Source of the DNA: an uncultured Lachnospiraceae bacterium
Lineage (GTDB): Bacteria > Bacillota > Clostridia > Lachnospirales > Lachnospiraceae
Direction of reading: 5' to 3'
Assembly: GCA_947625135.1 (NCBI GenBank)
Contig: CANQNE010000004.1
Span: 1 to 64,000 of the forward strand
Length of the DNA: 64,000 bases
Position numbers and translations under genes: made by a program. Of the stretch, positions 7,527 through 15,405 are shown piece by piece (positions within the stretch are counted from its first letter, which is position 1; each line of letters begins with the position of its first letter). Under the pieces are notes generated by a model. That model was not told where the DNA came from. It saw nothing but the letters and a program-made list of their open reading frames with translations, and did no database searches.

Positions 7527-8267
7527 ATGTATCATTTTTTTGCGGAACCCTCTCAGATCGGAAAAAGCGAGATCGTCATCATGGGCAGCGATGTGAACCA
7601 CATCAAAAACGTGCTGCGCATGAAGGCGGGAGAAGAACTGGCGGTGTACGACGGCGCATACCGGGAGTACCGCTGCCGTATCGGAAGTTTTTCAGAAGAA
7701 GCGGTCATACTGGAAATTCTGGAGGAAACGGTGCAGCAGCAGGAGCTTGCCTCAAAGCTGTACCTGTTTCAGGGTCTGCCCAAAGGGGATAAGATGGAAT
7801 TGATCGTTCAGAAGGCCGTGGAGCTGGGGGCTTACGAGATCATTCCTGTCAGTACAAAGCGTTCTGTAGTGAAGCTGGATGAAAAAAAGAAGGCGGCCAG
7901 GCAAAAACGCTGGCAGGCCATTGCGGAAAGCGCCGCCAAGCAGTCTGCCAGAGGCATGATCCCCAGGGTGGCGCCGGTGATGACGCTGCAGGAGGCTTTT
8001 GCTTACGCTGCCGGGTTTGACAAAAATCTGATCCCTTATGAGCTGGAACGGGATATGGCCGCCACGAAGCAGATTTTGGCCGGCCTGCAGGAAGGCATGT
8101 CCATCGGCGTCTTTATCGGCCCGGAGGGCGGCTTTGACGAGGAGGAGGTCGCGCAGGCCAAAGCCAGAGGCATTTCGCCCGTTACGCTTGGCAGGCGTAT
8201 CCTGCGGACGGAGACGGCGGGACTTTGTATCTTGTCCTTGCTGATGTTTGCGTTGGAAAGGGAATGA
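7527..8267 (+). CDS. rsmE: 16S rRNA (uracil-1498-N3)-methyltransferase
   Basis: RsmE belongs to the SPOUT (alpha/beta-knot) family and methylates U1498 of 16S rRNA. The N-terminal PUA-like part (MYHFFAEPSQIG... HIKNVLRMKAGEEL) is followed by the knot domain. That domain has IGPEGGFDEEEV and LGRRILRTETA, the conserved SAM-binding knot segments. The length of 246 is normal. It starts 21 bases after prmA, with a GGGGAAGAGAG ribosome site. Confidence 0.93.
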   Translation: MYHFFAEPSQIGKSEIVIMGSDVNHIKNVLRMKAGEELAVYDGAYREYRCRIGSFSEEAVILEILEETVQQQELASKLYLFQGLPKGDKMELIVQKAVELGAYEIIPVSTKRSVVKLDEKKKAARQKRWQAIAESAAKQSARGMIPRVAPVMTLQEAFAYAAGFDKNLIPYELERDMAATKQILAGLQEGMSIGVFIGPEGGFDEEEVAQAKARGISPVTLGRRILRTETAGLCILSLLMFALERE

Positions 8268-8270
8268 AAA

Positions 8271-9431
8271 ATGAGAACGGAAATCTATTTTGACAATTCG
8301 GCTACAACCCGCTGCTGCCCCGGCGCGGTGGAAAAGATGGAGCGCGTATTGACGGAGGATTATGGGAATCCTTCCTCCATGCACCATAAGGGCGTGGATG
8401 CGGAAGCATATATAAAAGAGACAAAGGAAATACTGGCCGGTATTCTGAAGGTGAAAGAGAAGGAAATCTGTTTTACCTCAGGCGGTACGGAATCCAACAA
8501 TCTTGCCATTATCGGAACGGCCATGGCGAACCGGAGGGCGGGAAATCACATCATTACAAGCGCTATTGAGCATCCCTCCGTGTCCGGTCCAATGGAGTAT
8601 CTGGCGGAGCAGGGATTTTCGGTGACTTATCTGTCGGTGGATCAGGCGGGGCTTGTTTCCGTGAAAGAGCTGGAAAAAGCCATGACAAAGGAAACGATCC
8701 TTGTATCGATCATGATGGTAAACAATGAGATCGGATCCCTGCAGCCTCTGGAACAGCTGGCGGCGGTGATCAAAAAGATCAATCCGGCCTGCCTGTTTCA
8801 TGTGGATGCAGTGCAGGGATTCGGCAAATTTCGGTTTTTTCCCGGCCGGATGGGAATTGACCTGCTTTCTGCCAGCGGGCATAAAATCCACGGCCCCAAG
8901 GGAATCGGCTTCTTGTATGTGCAGGAAAAGGTGAAGATCAGGCCGGTACTTTTCGGAGGAGGACAGCAGAAGAACCTCCGCTCCGGCACAGAAAACGTGC
9001 CGGGGATCGCAGGACTGGGACAGGCGGCAAAGGAGTGTTACGAGCAGTTTCAGAAAAAGCAGGAAAAGCTGTTTGCGTTGCGGGAGCAGTTTATCGCAGG
9101 GGTACAAAAGCTGGATGGCGTAAAGCTCAACGGGCCTGGGGGCAGAGAAGGCGCGCCCCATATTGTCAGCGTCAGCTTTGCCGGGATCAGAAGCGAGGTA
9201 TTGCTGCACGCACTGGAAGACAGGGGCATCTATGTCTCATCCGGCAGCGCCTGTGCCTCAAACAAGCCGGGGATCAGCGGTACTTTAAAGGGGATCGGCC
9301 TTGATCCGTCGCTGCTGGACGCCACTGTCCGGTTCAGCTTCAGCGTCTATAACAACCCGGAAGAAGTGGAAGTCTGTCTGCAGGCCCTTGCGGAGCTGCT
9401 GCCCATGCTGCGGAGATATTCCAGGCATTAG
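8271..9431 (+). CDS. Cysteine desulfurase, NifS/IscS type
   Basis: A PLP enzyme that releases sulfur from cysteine for Fe-S clusters, tRNA thiolation or similar uses. Motifs seen are YFDNSATT at the N-terminus, TSGGTESNN, the PLP lysine in SASGHKIHGPKG (Lys205) and the persulfide cysteine in SSGSACAS (Cys328). The length of 386 is standard. The gene starts three bases after rsmE. No scaffold (iscU) or thiI gene follows, so the acceptor pathway cannot be told from context. In clostridia this position is often held by the desulfurase paired with a distant thiI; that is family knowledge, not seen here. Confidence 0.88.
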   Translation: MRTEIYFDNSATTRCCPGAVEKMERVLTEDYGNPSSMHHKGVDAEAYIKETKEILAGILKVKEKEICFTSGGTESNNLAIIGTAMANRRAGNHIITSAIEHPSVSGPMEYLAEQGFSVTYLSVDQAGLVSVKELEKAMTKETILVSIMMVNNEIGSLQPLEQLAAVIKKINPACLFHVDAVQGFGKFRFFPGRMGIDLLSASGHKIHGPKGIGFLYVQEKVKIRPVLFGGGQQKNLRSGTENVPGIAGLGQAAKECYEQFQKKQEKLFALREQFIAGVQKLDGVKLNGPGGREGAPHIVSVSFAGIRSEVLLHALEDRGIYVSSGSACASNKPGISGTLKGIGLDPSLLDATVRFSFSVYNNPEEVEVCLQALAELLPMLRRYSRH

Positions 9432-9455
9432 GACTGGTATCTTTGGAAAAAGTAT

Positions 9456-9463
9456 GGTATACT
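9456..9463 (+). promoter_or_regulatory. Extended -10 promoter before the sortase gene
   Basis: TGGTATACT reads as a TGn plus TATACT extended -10 element, 38 bases before the sortase start. No convincing -35 element is seen. Confidence 0.45.
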
Positions 9464-9501
9464 GATAAAAGTTTTGGCAGATAAGGGAAAGGATGATCCG
9501 A

Positions 9502-10548
9502 ATGAGCAAATGGAAAAAAGCAATCGTAGCCGCTCTGATCGCGGTAATCGTGGGCGCGGTGGCGATGTTCGGCTATACGGTCTATGAGACTTATTTCAAA
9601 AAGCCGCCGGTAACTCCCTTTGTTCAGAGTATTATTGACAATGTAAATCTGTATTTCCCGGGGCTTCATACCGTTCCTTTTGAGCCGCGGGAATGGGATC
9701 TGGGGATAACTCCCAGATATAAATATTTGCAGGATCGAAGCAAAGGGCTTGTGGCCAGACGCTCCGGGTTTTTATATCCGATTCCCCTGAATCCGAATTA
9801 TGAGATCAAAACCATCGATTTTGCATCCTGGAAAGCCAAAAACAACGAGGTGATCGGGTATCTGGAATTTGAAAACCTGCCCGTGGTAAGCTATCCGGTA
9901 CTGTACAAAGAGGGCAGCGACTTCTACCTGAAGCATGATATTGGCGGAGGATCTGATATTTTCGGCGAGATTTATGTGGAAGGCATGATCAAAGGGGGCC
10001 ATAGCAGGACCAACACCATCATTTACGGACATAATATGAAAAACGGCACGATGTTCGGTTCCCTCAGAAAATACAAGGACGCTTCTTATTTTCCCGGAAA
10101 TGAGTTTTTCTGGTATTATACGCCAACCGGGAAATATCGGTATCAGATTTTTACTGTTTATGAAACGCTATATACTTCTGATACCTTTACCTGGTATGAA
10201 ACGCCCGGCCCTGAGTATACGGCTTATCTGAAGAAAATGAAATCCCAGTCCAAATATGAGACCGGGGTAACGCCGGCGGATGACGACGAGATCATTACAC
10301 TGGTGACCTGCACCAGCGCAGGCGGAGATTACCGGCTGATCCTGCAGGGACGGCTGATCTACAAGGATGAGCTTCCCACGGAGACGGCAGCGCCGGTTCC
10401 CACAGCCACGCCGGTACCTGCCGGGGCGCCGGTTCCCCAGACCGGGACGGCGGCTCCTGGAACAACGCCGGCTCCCCAGACCGGGACGACGGCTCCCGGA
10501 ACAACGCCGGTTCCCCAGGCCGGAACGACGGTTCCTGCGGTTCCGTGA
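9502..10548 (+). CDS. Class B sortase with proline/threonine-rich tail
   Basis: Sortases attach surface proteins to the cell wall by transpeptidation. One N-terminal membrane helix (about residues 5-27) is followed by an extracellular catalytic domain. The catalytic His177 lies in IYGHNM, Cys270 in TLVTCTS and Arg278 in YRLILQGR; the spacing and length fit class B. After about residue 295 comes a 50-residue Pro/Thr/Gly/Ala tail with near-repeats of 13 residues containing VPQTG, APQTG and VPQAG. Such a tail is not part of the sortase fold. The start at 9502 has AAAGGA eight bases upstream; 9493 is too close to that site. No other candidate sorting-signal protein lies in the window. Confidence 0.88.
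   Translation: MSKWKKAIVAALIAVIVGAVAMFGYTVYETYFKKPPVTPFVQSIIDNVNLYFPGLHTVPFEPREWDLGITPRYKYLQDRSKGLVARRSGFLYPIPLNPNYEIKTIDFASWKAKNNEVIGYLEFENLPVVSYPVLYKEGSDFYLKHDIGGGSDIFGEIYVEGMIKGGHSRTNTIIYGHNMKNGTMFGSLRKYKDASYFPGNEFFWYYTPTGKYRYQIFTVYETLYTSDTFTWYETPGPEYTAYLKKMKSQSKYETGVTPADDDEIITLVTCTSAGGDYRLILQGRLIYKDELPTETAAPVPTATPVPAGAPVPQTGTAAPGTTPAPQTGTTAPGTTPVPQAGTTVPAVP
10435..10545 (+). repeat. 39-base tandem repeats encoding the PQTG tail
   Basis: Copies at 10435-10473 and 10474-10512 and a partial third at 10513-10545 encode PQTGTAAPGTTPA, PQTGTTAPGTTPV and PQAGTTVPAVP. The high DNA identity points to recent in-frame duplication. Copy number may vary between strains. Confidence 0.85.
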
Positions 10549-10609
10549 AGGACAGTACAGAAAACTTTGTTTCGCAGCATTTGTATCTGAACGAGGAAAA
10601 GAGCAATAG

Positions 10610-10647
10610 AAAAAGCCTGATATCAATGATCGATATCAGGCTTTTTT
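10610..10647. terminator. Bidirectional terminator between sortase and fucosidase genes
   Basis: A perfect 10-base-pair stem (GCCTGATATC with GATATCAGGC) and 7-base loop has AAAAA before it and TTTTTT after it, so it can end transcripts on both strands. It separates the convergent sortase and fucosidase genes. Confidence 0.88.
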
Positions 10648-10765
10648 GTGTCATAAGAAATTCCTGTGGAGCCTCTGTGAAAGAAAACGCTGCCGGGCGG
10701 GATGCACGTTTCCATGTATGGAGGTCAGCAAAACGGATGATACCCGCCCTTAAAGTGGGCAGCCA

Positions 10766-12193
10766 CTATTGGATTTTCAGCACATAAGCGTGTTCACAGG
10801 GCTTTTTGGCAGGCAGTGAGATCCGGAGTTCGTTTTCTGTCTGTACAAATGACACCGGCTCCCCGCTGCCGATCAGGGAAACGGAAGAGATGTGATCGCG
10901 GAAGCCGCCCTGTCTCAGGGAACGGATCCGATAAACGCCGTCCTCAGGCCACCCCATGGCAATGGCATATAAGATATCACCCCTGGTGGTAAAGCGGAAG
11001 TCCTTTTCTGTAAACGTGCCTGCGCTCAGATCTCCCGCATCGCCTTCCTTGTTGTTCAGCTGTTCGTTCACCATCTCGATATTGTAATCCGTATCTTTTA
11101 CCGTACTGGGGCCCTCTCCCGGAATAACGAAAGGACGGGTCCCATAGATCGCCTCGCCGTTCTGCTTCAGCCAGTCTCCGATCTGAAAAAGGATGGATTT
11201 GGCATCCTCATGGAAGGAGCCGTCTGCATAAGGCCCTACATTCAGCAGCAGATTGCCGTTCTTGGAGACAATATCACAGAGCTGGTGAATGATCCGGGTT
11301 GCGGATTTGTATTTGGGATTTTGTACCATGCACCATGTCACATTGTCTTCCAGACGGTCGTCTGTCTGCCACGGGAAGTCCTTGATATCCTCAAAGGAAC
11401 CACATTCAATGTCATAGACGCCTACACCCTCGGGAAAGTCCTCCTGCTTGTGGGAGAGGATCACGTCGTCCCGTTTTGCATAATAATGTGCAATGACCGC
11501 CCTGCGCACCTTTTCATCAATGATGTTGGCCCGGCTGTCAAAATAAACCAGATCCGGATCATAGTTGTCCACAACCTCCACAACCTTATCGATCCACATT
11601 TTGGTAAAGGCTTCATCGGGAAGACGGTAAGGCGCGTACCGGTTCGTTTCAAGGGGAAGGGCTTTTCCGTAATAAATCTCATTGGCGGGATCGTATACGT
11701 CTGCGTCGGGATCAGTGGACATGAACCAGCCCCACAGCCACTGGTGATGAAAAGTGGTCAGCAGACGGATGCCCCGCTTTTTGAAGGCTTTGGCACATTC
11801 ACCCAGCACATCCCGCTTGGGGCCATAATTCACGGAATTGATGGGATTGACCTTGCTGTCCCAGAGCGAAAAGTTATCGGAATGTTCTGTGACAGGTCCC
11901 CCATAACGGGCGCCGGAGCGGATGATCAGCTCCGCCCATTCCTCCGGGTCAAATTTATCGCCGGTCATGCCGTCGTAGAAATCCTTGTAGCCGAATTGGC
12001 TGACAGGGCCAAAGGTTTTTTCGTGATACACGTTGATGGCGTTTCCCTTTGCGTACATGTTCCGGGAATACCATTCATTTTTATAGGCGGGAACACTGTA
12101 GGGGCCCCAGTGGAAAAAGAGACCGAACTTGGCGTCCCGGAACCATTCCGGAACCTCGCGGTGCAGTGCATCCCAGTTTTGTTTAAAGTCCAT
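10766..12193 (-). CDS. Alpha-L-fucosidase, GH29 family (475 aa)
   Basis: GH29 enzymes release L-fucose with retention of configuration. The N-terminal barrel begins with AKFGLFFHWGPYSVPAYKNEWYS in pieces typical of the family. HSDNFSLWDS and the nucleophile segment DLVYFDSR (Asp) follow. The C-terminal 100 or so residues look like the usual beta-sandwich. No signal peptide is seen, so the enzyme should act in the cytoplasm on imported fucosylated oligosaccharides. An upstream in-frame TTG at 12220 is possible, but the ATG at 12193 is preferred because the sequence from there (MDFKQNWDAL) fits the fold. It is downstream of the esterase-like gene, 97 bases away, and probably co-transcribed. Confidence 0.88.
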   Translation of the reverse strand: MDFKQNWDALHREVPEWFRDAKFGLFFHWGPYSVPAYKNEWYSRNMYAKGNAINVYHEKTFGPVSQFGYKDFYDGMTGDKFDPEEWAELIIRSGARYGGPVTEHSDNFSLWDSKVNPINSVNYGPKRDVLGECAKAFKKRGIRLLTTFHHQWLWGWFMSTDPDADVYDPANEIYYGKALPLETNRYAPYRLPDEAFTKMWIDKVVEVVDNYDPDLVYFDSRANIIDEKVRRAVIAHYYAKRDDVILSHKQEDFPEGVGVYDIECGSFEDIKDFPWQTDDRLEDNVTWCMVQNPKYKSATRIIHQLCDIVSKNGNLLLNVGPYADGSFHEDAKSILFQIGDWLKQNGEAIYGTRPFVIPGEGPSTVKDTDYNIEMVNEQLNNKEGDAGDLSAGTFTEKDFRFTTRGDILYAIAMGWPEDGVYRIRSLRQGGFRDHISSVSLIGSGEPVSFVQTENELRISLPAKKPCEHAYVLKIQ

Positions 12194-12290
12194 GATAATA
12201 TGTATAAAGTCCTTTCTCAATAAACTATATCTGACAGATTACATGATTTTGTCTGTAATGTCAAAGAAATCTTTTATGGAAGCCGAAATT

Positions 12291-13688
12291 TTACCGTTTC
12301 TGCGTAACCGGATATTGATAGAAGGAAAGAGGGGGCAGGAAAGTCACCTCGTCCATAAGCGGCGTCCAGGTAGGATTGGCTTCCCACGCAAAGGAAACGG
12401 TGCAGTTTTCCGGGACAGGTTCGTTCATCTGAATGAGCAGGCTGCTTTTCTCCTCCGGATCGGCTTTGATGGAGGTAAAAGGAAGACGATGTCCCTTTTT
12501 GTCAAAAACCGAAAATCCGCAGCTGTCCGGCAGACCGCCGCCGGGAATGACAAATCCAAACCTTACGTGGTCAAAACGCAGCTTCACACAGTTTCCGTCC
12601 GCAAAGGCGCCCGTGATCTCCGGCGCCTGCCAGTCCGGCGTACCGTAGAGGACGTGGCCGCAGAGACGGGCCATGTGTTCGCCCAGCTTGATGCAGGCGT
12701 GGGCGCTGTTGTGAATACCGTCTGACAGCCCGCAGGTGATGGTGGGTAAAACATAAACCTCTTCCAGACAGTGCGCCGCTTTGCGCTGCGCCTCCCGCAC
12801 GATGCCGTAACCACGATCGTTGGGGCTGTCCACCTCTCTGTTCAGCTGAAAGGTGAAAAATCTCACAGGATAGCCAAGATCTTTGCGAAAAGCCCGGATC
12901 ATCTCAAAATAATTTTGCTCATAATCCGCTGATTTCTTGTCGGTATCGCTGCAGCCCTGATACCACAGGATGCCCGCCAGCGGGCCGCAGGCCCTTGCCT
13001 GTTCCAGCATGTTCCTATAGAGGCTGCCGGCTCCCGGCTTCCATCTCTTCATGGGCATGCCCCCCTTTGCGGTTGCGATCAGGCCAACCGGGTAGTGGGA
13101 AAGCTTTTTGAAATTTTTGCCGAAAGAAAGATAGGGGGAATTGCCGGAAACACCCATCTCCGCATTGGGCGCGTCGGCATTGTAGGTGGACTCGTTCAGG
13201 GGATGGGAGGCCAGATCCCAGCTGCGGCGATTACGGAAAATATGTACGCCCAGCTCCGGCGGATCGAAGGCAGGATCCTTGCCGTAGCCGGCAGAGTTGG
13301 ACTGCCCGCCGATAAGAAACACGTCTCCCACACCAAAGTGAAGTCTGGTGTCCCCCCGGAAAAGCCATGTGACTCCCGGCAGCGTGGAAACTGTCATCAG
13401 CCCTGTCTCCAGACGGTAAAGGCCGCCTGCGGGAATCGTGAGCGTGGCCTTCCAGACGCCGGAAAAACCGTCCGCCTCCGGCGTACATTCTGTTTTTGTC
13501 CACGAAATGACCTGGACATTATCTTCCTCCGTCAGTACACGGATCACAGGCTCCGCCCGCTCAACGCCCTGTTTGATAGCGTCCCTGGGAACGATCCAGC
13601 TGCCGGACAGGGTAATTTGGGCTTCCCCGTTCTGGTGCTGGATGATCTGCCAGTCTGACAGACCCTTTTTTATAAATACTCCCTGCAT
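12291..13688 (-). CDS. Sialate-O-acetylesterase-like SGNH hydrolase (465 aa)
   Basis: The SASA-type catalytic domain is shown by DVFLIGGQSNSAGYG (Ser of the GQSN block), GILWYQGCSD and a late DGIHNSAH that supplies Asp and His. About 100 N-terminal residues and 90 C-terminal residues form accessory beta domains. Such enzymes remove acetyl groups from sialic acid or other sugars. Pairing with a fucosidase suggests mucin or milk-glycan trimming, though plant-glycan deacetylation is equally possible. No signal peptide is visible. The start at 13688 has AAGGAG at good spacing. The gene is divergent from the TetR regulator. Confidence 0.82.
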   Translation of the reverse strand: MQGVFIKKGLSDWQIIQHQNGEAQITLSGSWIVPRDAIKQGVERAEPVIRVLTEEDNVQVISWTKTECTPEADGFSGVWKATLTIPAGGLYRLETGLMTVSTLPGVTWLFRGDTRLHFGVGDVFLIGGQSNSAGYGKDPAFDPPELGVHIFRNRRSWDLASHPLNESTYNADAPNAEMGVSGNSPYLSFGKNFKKLSHYPVGLIATAKGGMPMKRWKPGAGSLYRNMLEQARACGPLAGILWYQGCSDTDKKSADYEQNYFEMIRAFRKDLGYPVRFFTFQLNREVDSPNDRGYGIVREAQRKAAHCLEEVYVLPTITCGLSDGIHNSAHACIKLGEHMARLCGHVLYGTPDWQAPEITGAFADGNCVKLRFDHVRFGFVIPGGGLPDSCGFSVFDKKGHRLPFTSIKADPEEKSSLLIQMNEPVPENCTVSFAWEANPTWTPLMDEVTFLPPLSFYQYPVTQKR

Positions 13689-13735
13689 GGTATAATACTC
13701 CTTTGCGATGATTGGTTCTTGCCAAGATTACTTAT

Positions 13736-13764
13736 ATTATACAAAAGAGCATCCGGAAACGCAA
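13736..13764 (-). promoter_or_regulatory. Promoter of the esterase-fucosidase operon
   Basis: On the minus strand, TTGCGT (13764-13759) and an exact TATAAT (13741-13736) are 17 bases apart, 48 bases before the esterase start. Confidence 0.5.
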
Positions 13765-13815
13765 GAGTCTTTGTATCGCAGAGGGCAGGTTTGCAGGGAA
13801 TTTTATATATCAGCA

Positions 13816-13870
13816 TTGACAATGTACTGTTTGGGATGATAAAATAACATTTGATATATAACGGATGTTA
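13816..13870 (+). promoter_or_regulatory. Promoter and putative operator of the TetR-efflux operon
   Basis: TTGACA (13816-13821) is followed 18 bases later by TAAAAT (13840-13845), with TG one base upstream of the -10. Inverted half-sites TAACAT (13845-13850) and ATGTTA (13865-13870) flank GATATATAAC (13853-13862) right at the expected start of transcription. This is a likely autoregulatory operator for the TetR protein. Confidence 0.65.
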
Positions 13871-13898
13871 CTTATATGAACGCTGTGAGGTGATAAAG

Positions 13899-14483
13899 AT
13901 GCCGCCAAGAAAACGAATACAGAAAGAGAAAATCCTGGAAGCCGCCCTTGACATTGTGCGGGAAGCGGGACTGGAAGCCATCAACGCCCGGGCCATCGCA
14001 GGCAGGCTTGGCTGCTCCGTGCAGCCGATCTTTTCAAATTTCGCATCGATGGAGCTGCTGCGGGAGGAAGTAATTTCGCGGGCAAAAGCGCTGTACCATG
14101 CTTACATGGAGGCAGGGAGCCGGGAGGCCATTCCCTACAAAGGACTTGGTATGGCCTATATCCGCTTTGCCAGAGAGGAGCCCGCTCTGTTCCATATATT
14201 GTTCATGAGTAATCTAAATGTGGCGTACGATCATTATATGCAGCTGGATGACGTCACTTCCCGGATGGCGATCTGCCAGGGCATAGATGCCACGGGGCTG
14301 AGTCCGGAGCAGATGGAAAAATTCCATTGGAATATTTTTATATTTACCCATGGGATCGCTGCGCTGCTGGCCGATCGGACGGTCATGCTCACAGAGGAAC
14401 AGATCAGCGATATGCTGACGGATATGTTCAGGGGACAAATGGCATTGATCAGAGAGGAGAATGAGCGTGAAAAACATTATTGA
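13899..14483 (+). CDS. TetR-family regulator of the efflux operon (194 aa)
   Basis: The N-terminal 60 residues form the TetR helix-turn-helix (KILEAALDIVREAGLEAINARAI in pieces, then AGRLGCSVQPIFSNF). The C-terminal part binds a ligand and makes the dimer; it has the IRFAREEPALF block seen in WHG-type TetR proteins. It probably represses its own operon, which encodes an ABC exporter and a MATE pump, until a toxic ligand binds. GAGGTGAT precedes the start at 13899. It overlaps the ATPase gene by 23 bases. A paralogue lies at 22890-23462 with the same overall pattern. Confidence 0.88.
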   Translation: MPPRKRIQKEKILEAALDIVREAGLEAINARAIAGRLGCSVQPIFSNFASMELLREEVISRAKALYHAYMEAGSREAIPYKGLGMAYIRFAREEPALFHILFMSNLNVAYDHYMQLDDVTSRMAICQGIDATGLSPEQMEKFHWNIFIFTHGIAALLADRTVMLTEEQISDMLTDMFRGQMALIREENEREKHY

Positions 14484-15405
14484 AGTACAGAATTTGTCAA
14501 AGACCTATAAGCAGCTGAAGGCGGTGGATGATTTGTCCTTTGAGGTGCGGGAAGGAGAGATCTTAGGCCTTCTCGGGCCAAACGGCAGCGGAAAATCCAC
14601 CACCATCAACTGTATTCTGTCTCTGCTGGAATTTGATCAGGGACATATCCGCATCTTTGGACAGGAGATGACGCCGGACGCATACACGCTGAAAAAACAG
14701 ATCGGCGTGGTCTTTCAGGATGTGGCGGTATTTGAGGAACTGACAGTTTATGATAATATCGATTATTTCTGCGGATTGTATATTGAGGATAAAAAAACCC
14801 GAAAAGACTATGTGCGGGACGCCATTGCCCTGACGGGACTGGAGGAATTTGTGAAATTCTATCCGAAGCAGCTGTCGGGCGGCCTTCTGCGGCGGCTGAA
14901 CATCGCCTGCGGCATTGCCCACAGGCCGAAGCTGATCTTTCTGGATGAACCTACGGTGGCGGTAGACCCCCAAAGCCGCAACAATATTCTGGACGGCATC
15001 CGCGTCCTGCGGGAAAAAGGCGCTACCATTGTGTACACAACCCATTATATGGAGGAGGTGGAGCAGCTCTGTGACCGGATCATTATCCTGGACAAGGGCA
15101 GGGTCATTGCAGCCGGTACCAATGAAGAACTGAAGGAACTGACGGATATCGAGGAAAAGGTGACGGTGGAGGTGGACGGCATCCAACAGCCGCAGCTGGA
15201 TCGGATCAAGGCCCTTGCCAATGTAAAGGAAGTGACAAACAGCAAGAATGTGATCAACATCATTTACGGCGAGGGGGAAAATAATTTTGAAAAGCTCCTG
15301 GAATTTCTTGGAAGAGAGAAGATCCGGTATCATAAGATCTATTCAGAACGCCCCACATTAAACGACGTATTTTTGGAACTGACGGGAAAGGAGCTTCGGG
15401 ACTGA
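14461..15405 (+). CDS. ABC-2 exporter ATPase, DrrA/CcmA-like (314 aa)
   Basis: ATP-binding subunit of a drug- or lipid-type exporter. Walker A is GPNGSGKSTT, the signature is LSGGLLRRL, Walker B is LIFLDEPT, and THYMEE contains the H-loop. The roughly 90-residue C-terminal extension (about 225-314) is typical of DrrA-like ATPases. It is followed without a gap by two permease genes, so the pump is probably a heterodimer of permeases with an ATPase dimer. The AGAGAGGAG ribosome site lies within the end of the TetR gene. Confidence 0.9.
   Translation: MSVKNIIEVQNLSKTYKQLKAVDDLSFEVREGEILGLLGPNGSGKSTTINCILSLLEFDQGHIRIFGQEMTPDAYTLKKQIGVVFQDVAVFEELTVYDNIDYFCGLYIEDKKTRKDYVRDAIALTGLEEFVKFYPKQLSGGLLRRLNIACGIAHRPKLIFLDEPTVAVDPQSRNNILDGIRVLREKGATIVYTTHYMEEVEQLCDRIIILDKGRVIAAGTNEELKELTDIEEKVTVEVDGIQQPQLDRIKALANVKEVTNSKNVINIIYGEGENNFEKLLEFLGREKIRYHKIYSERPTLNDVFLELTGKELRD

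Noticed and set aside
11210..12223. Long plus-strand open frame opposite the fucosidase gene
   Set aside because: It mirrors a well-supported GH29 gene; its translation lacks domain patterns and has no ribosome site.
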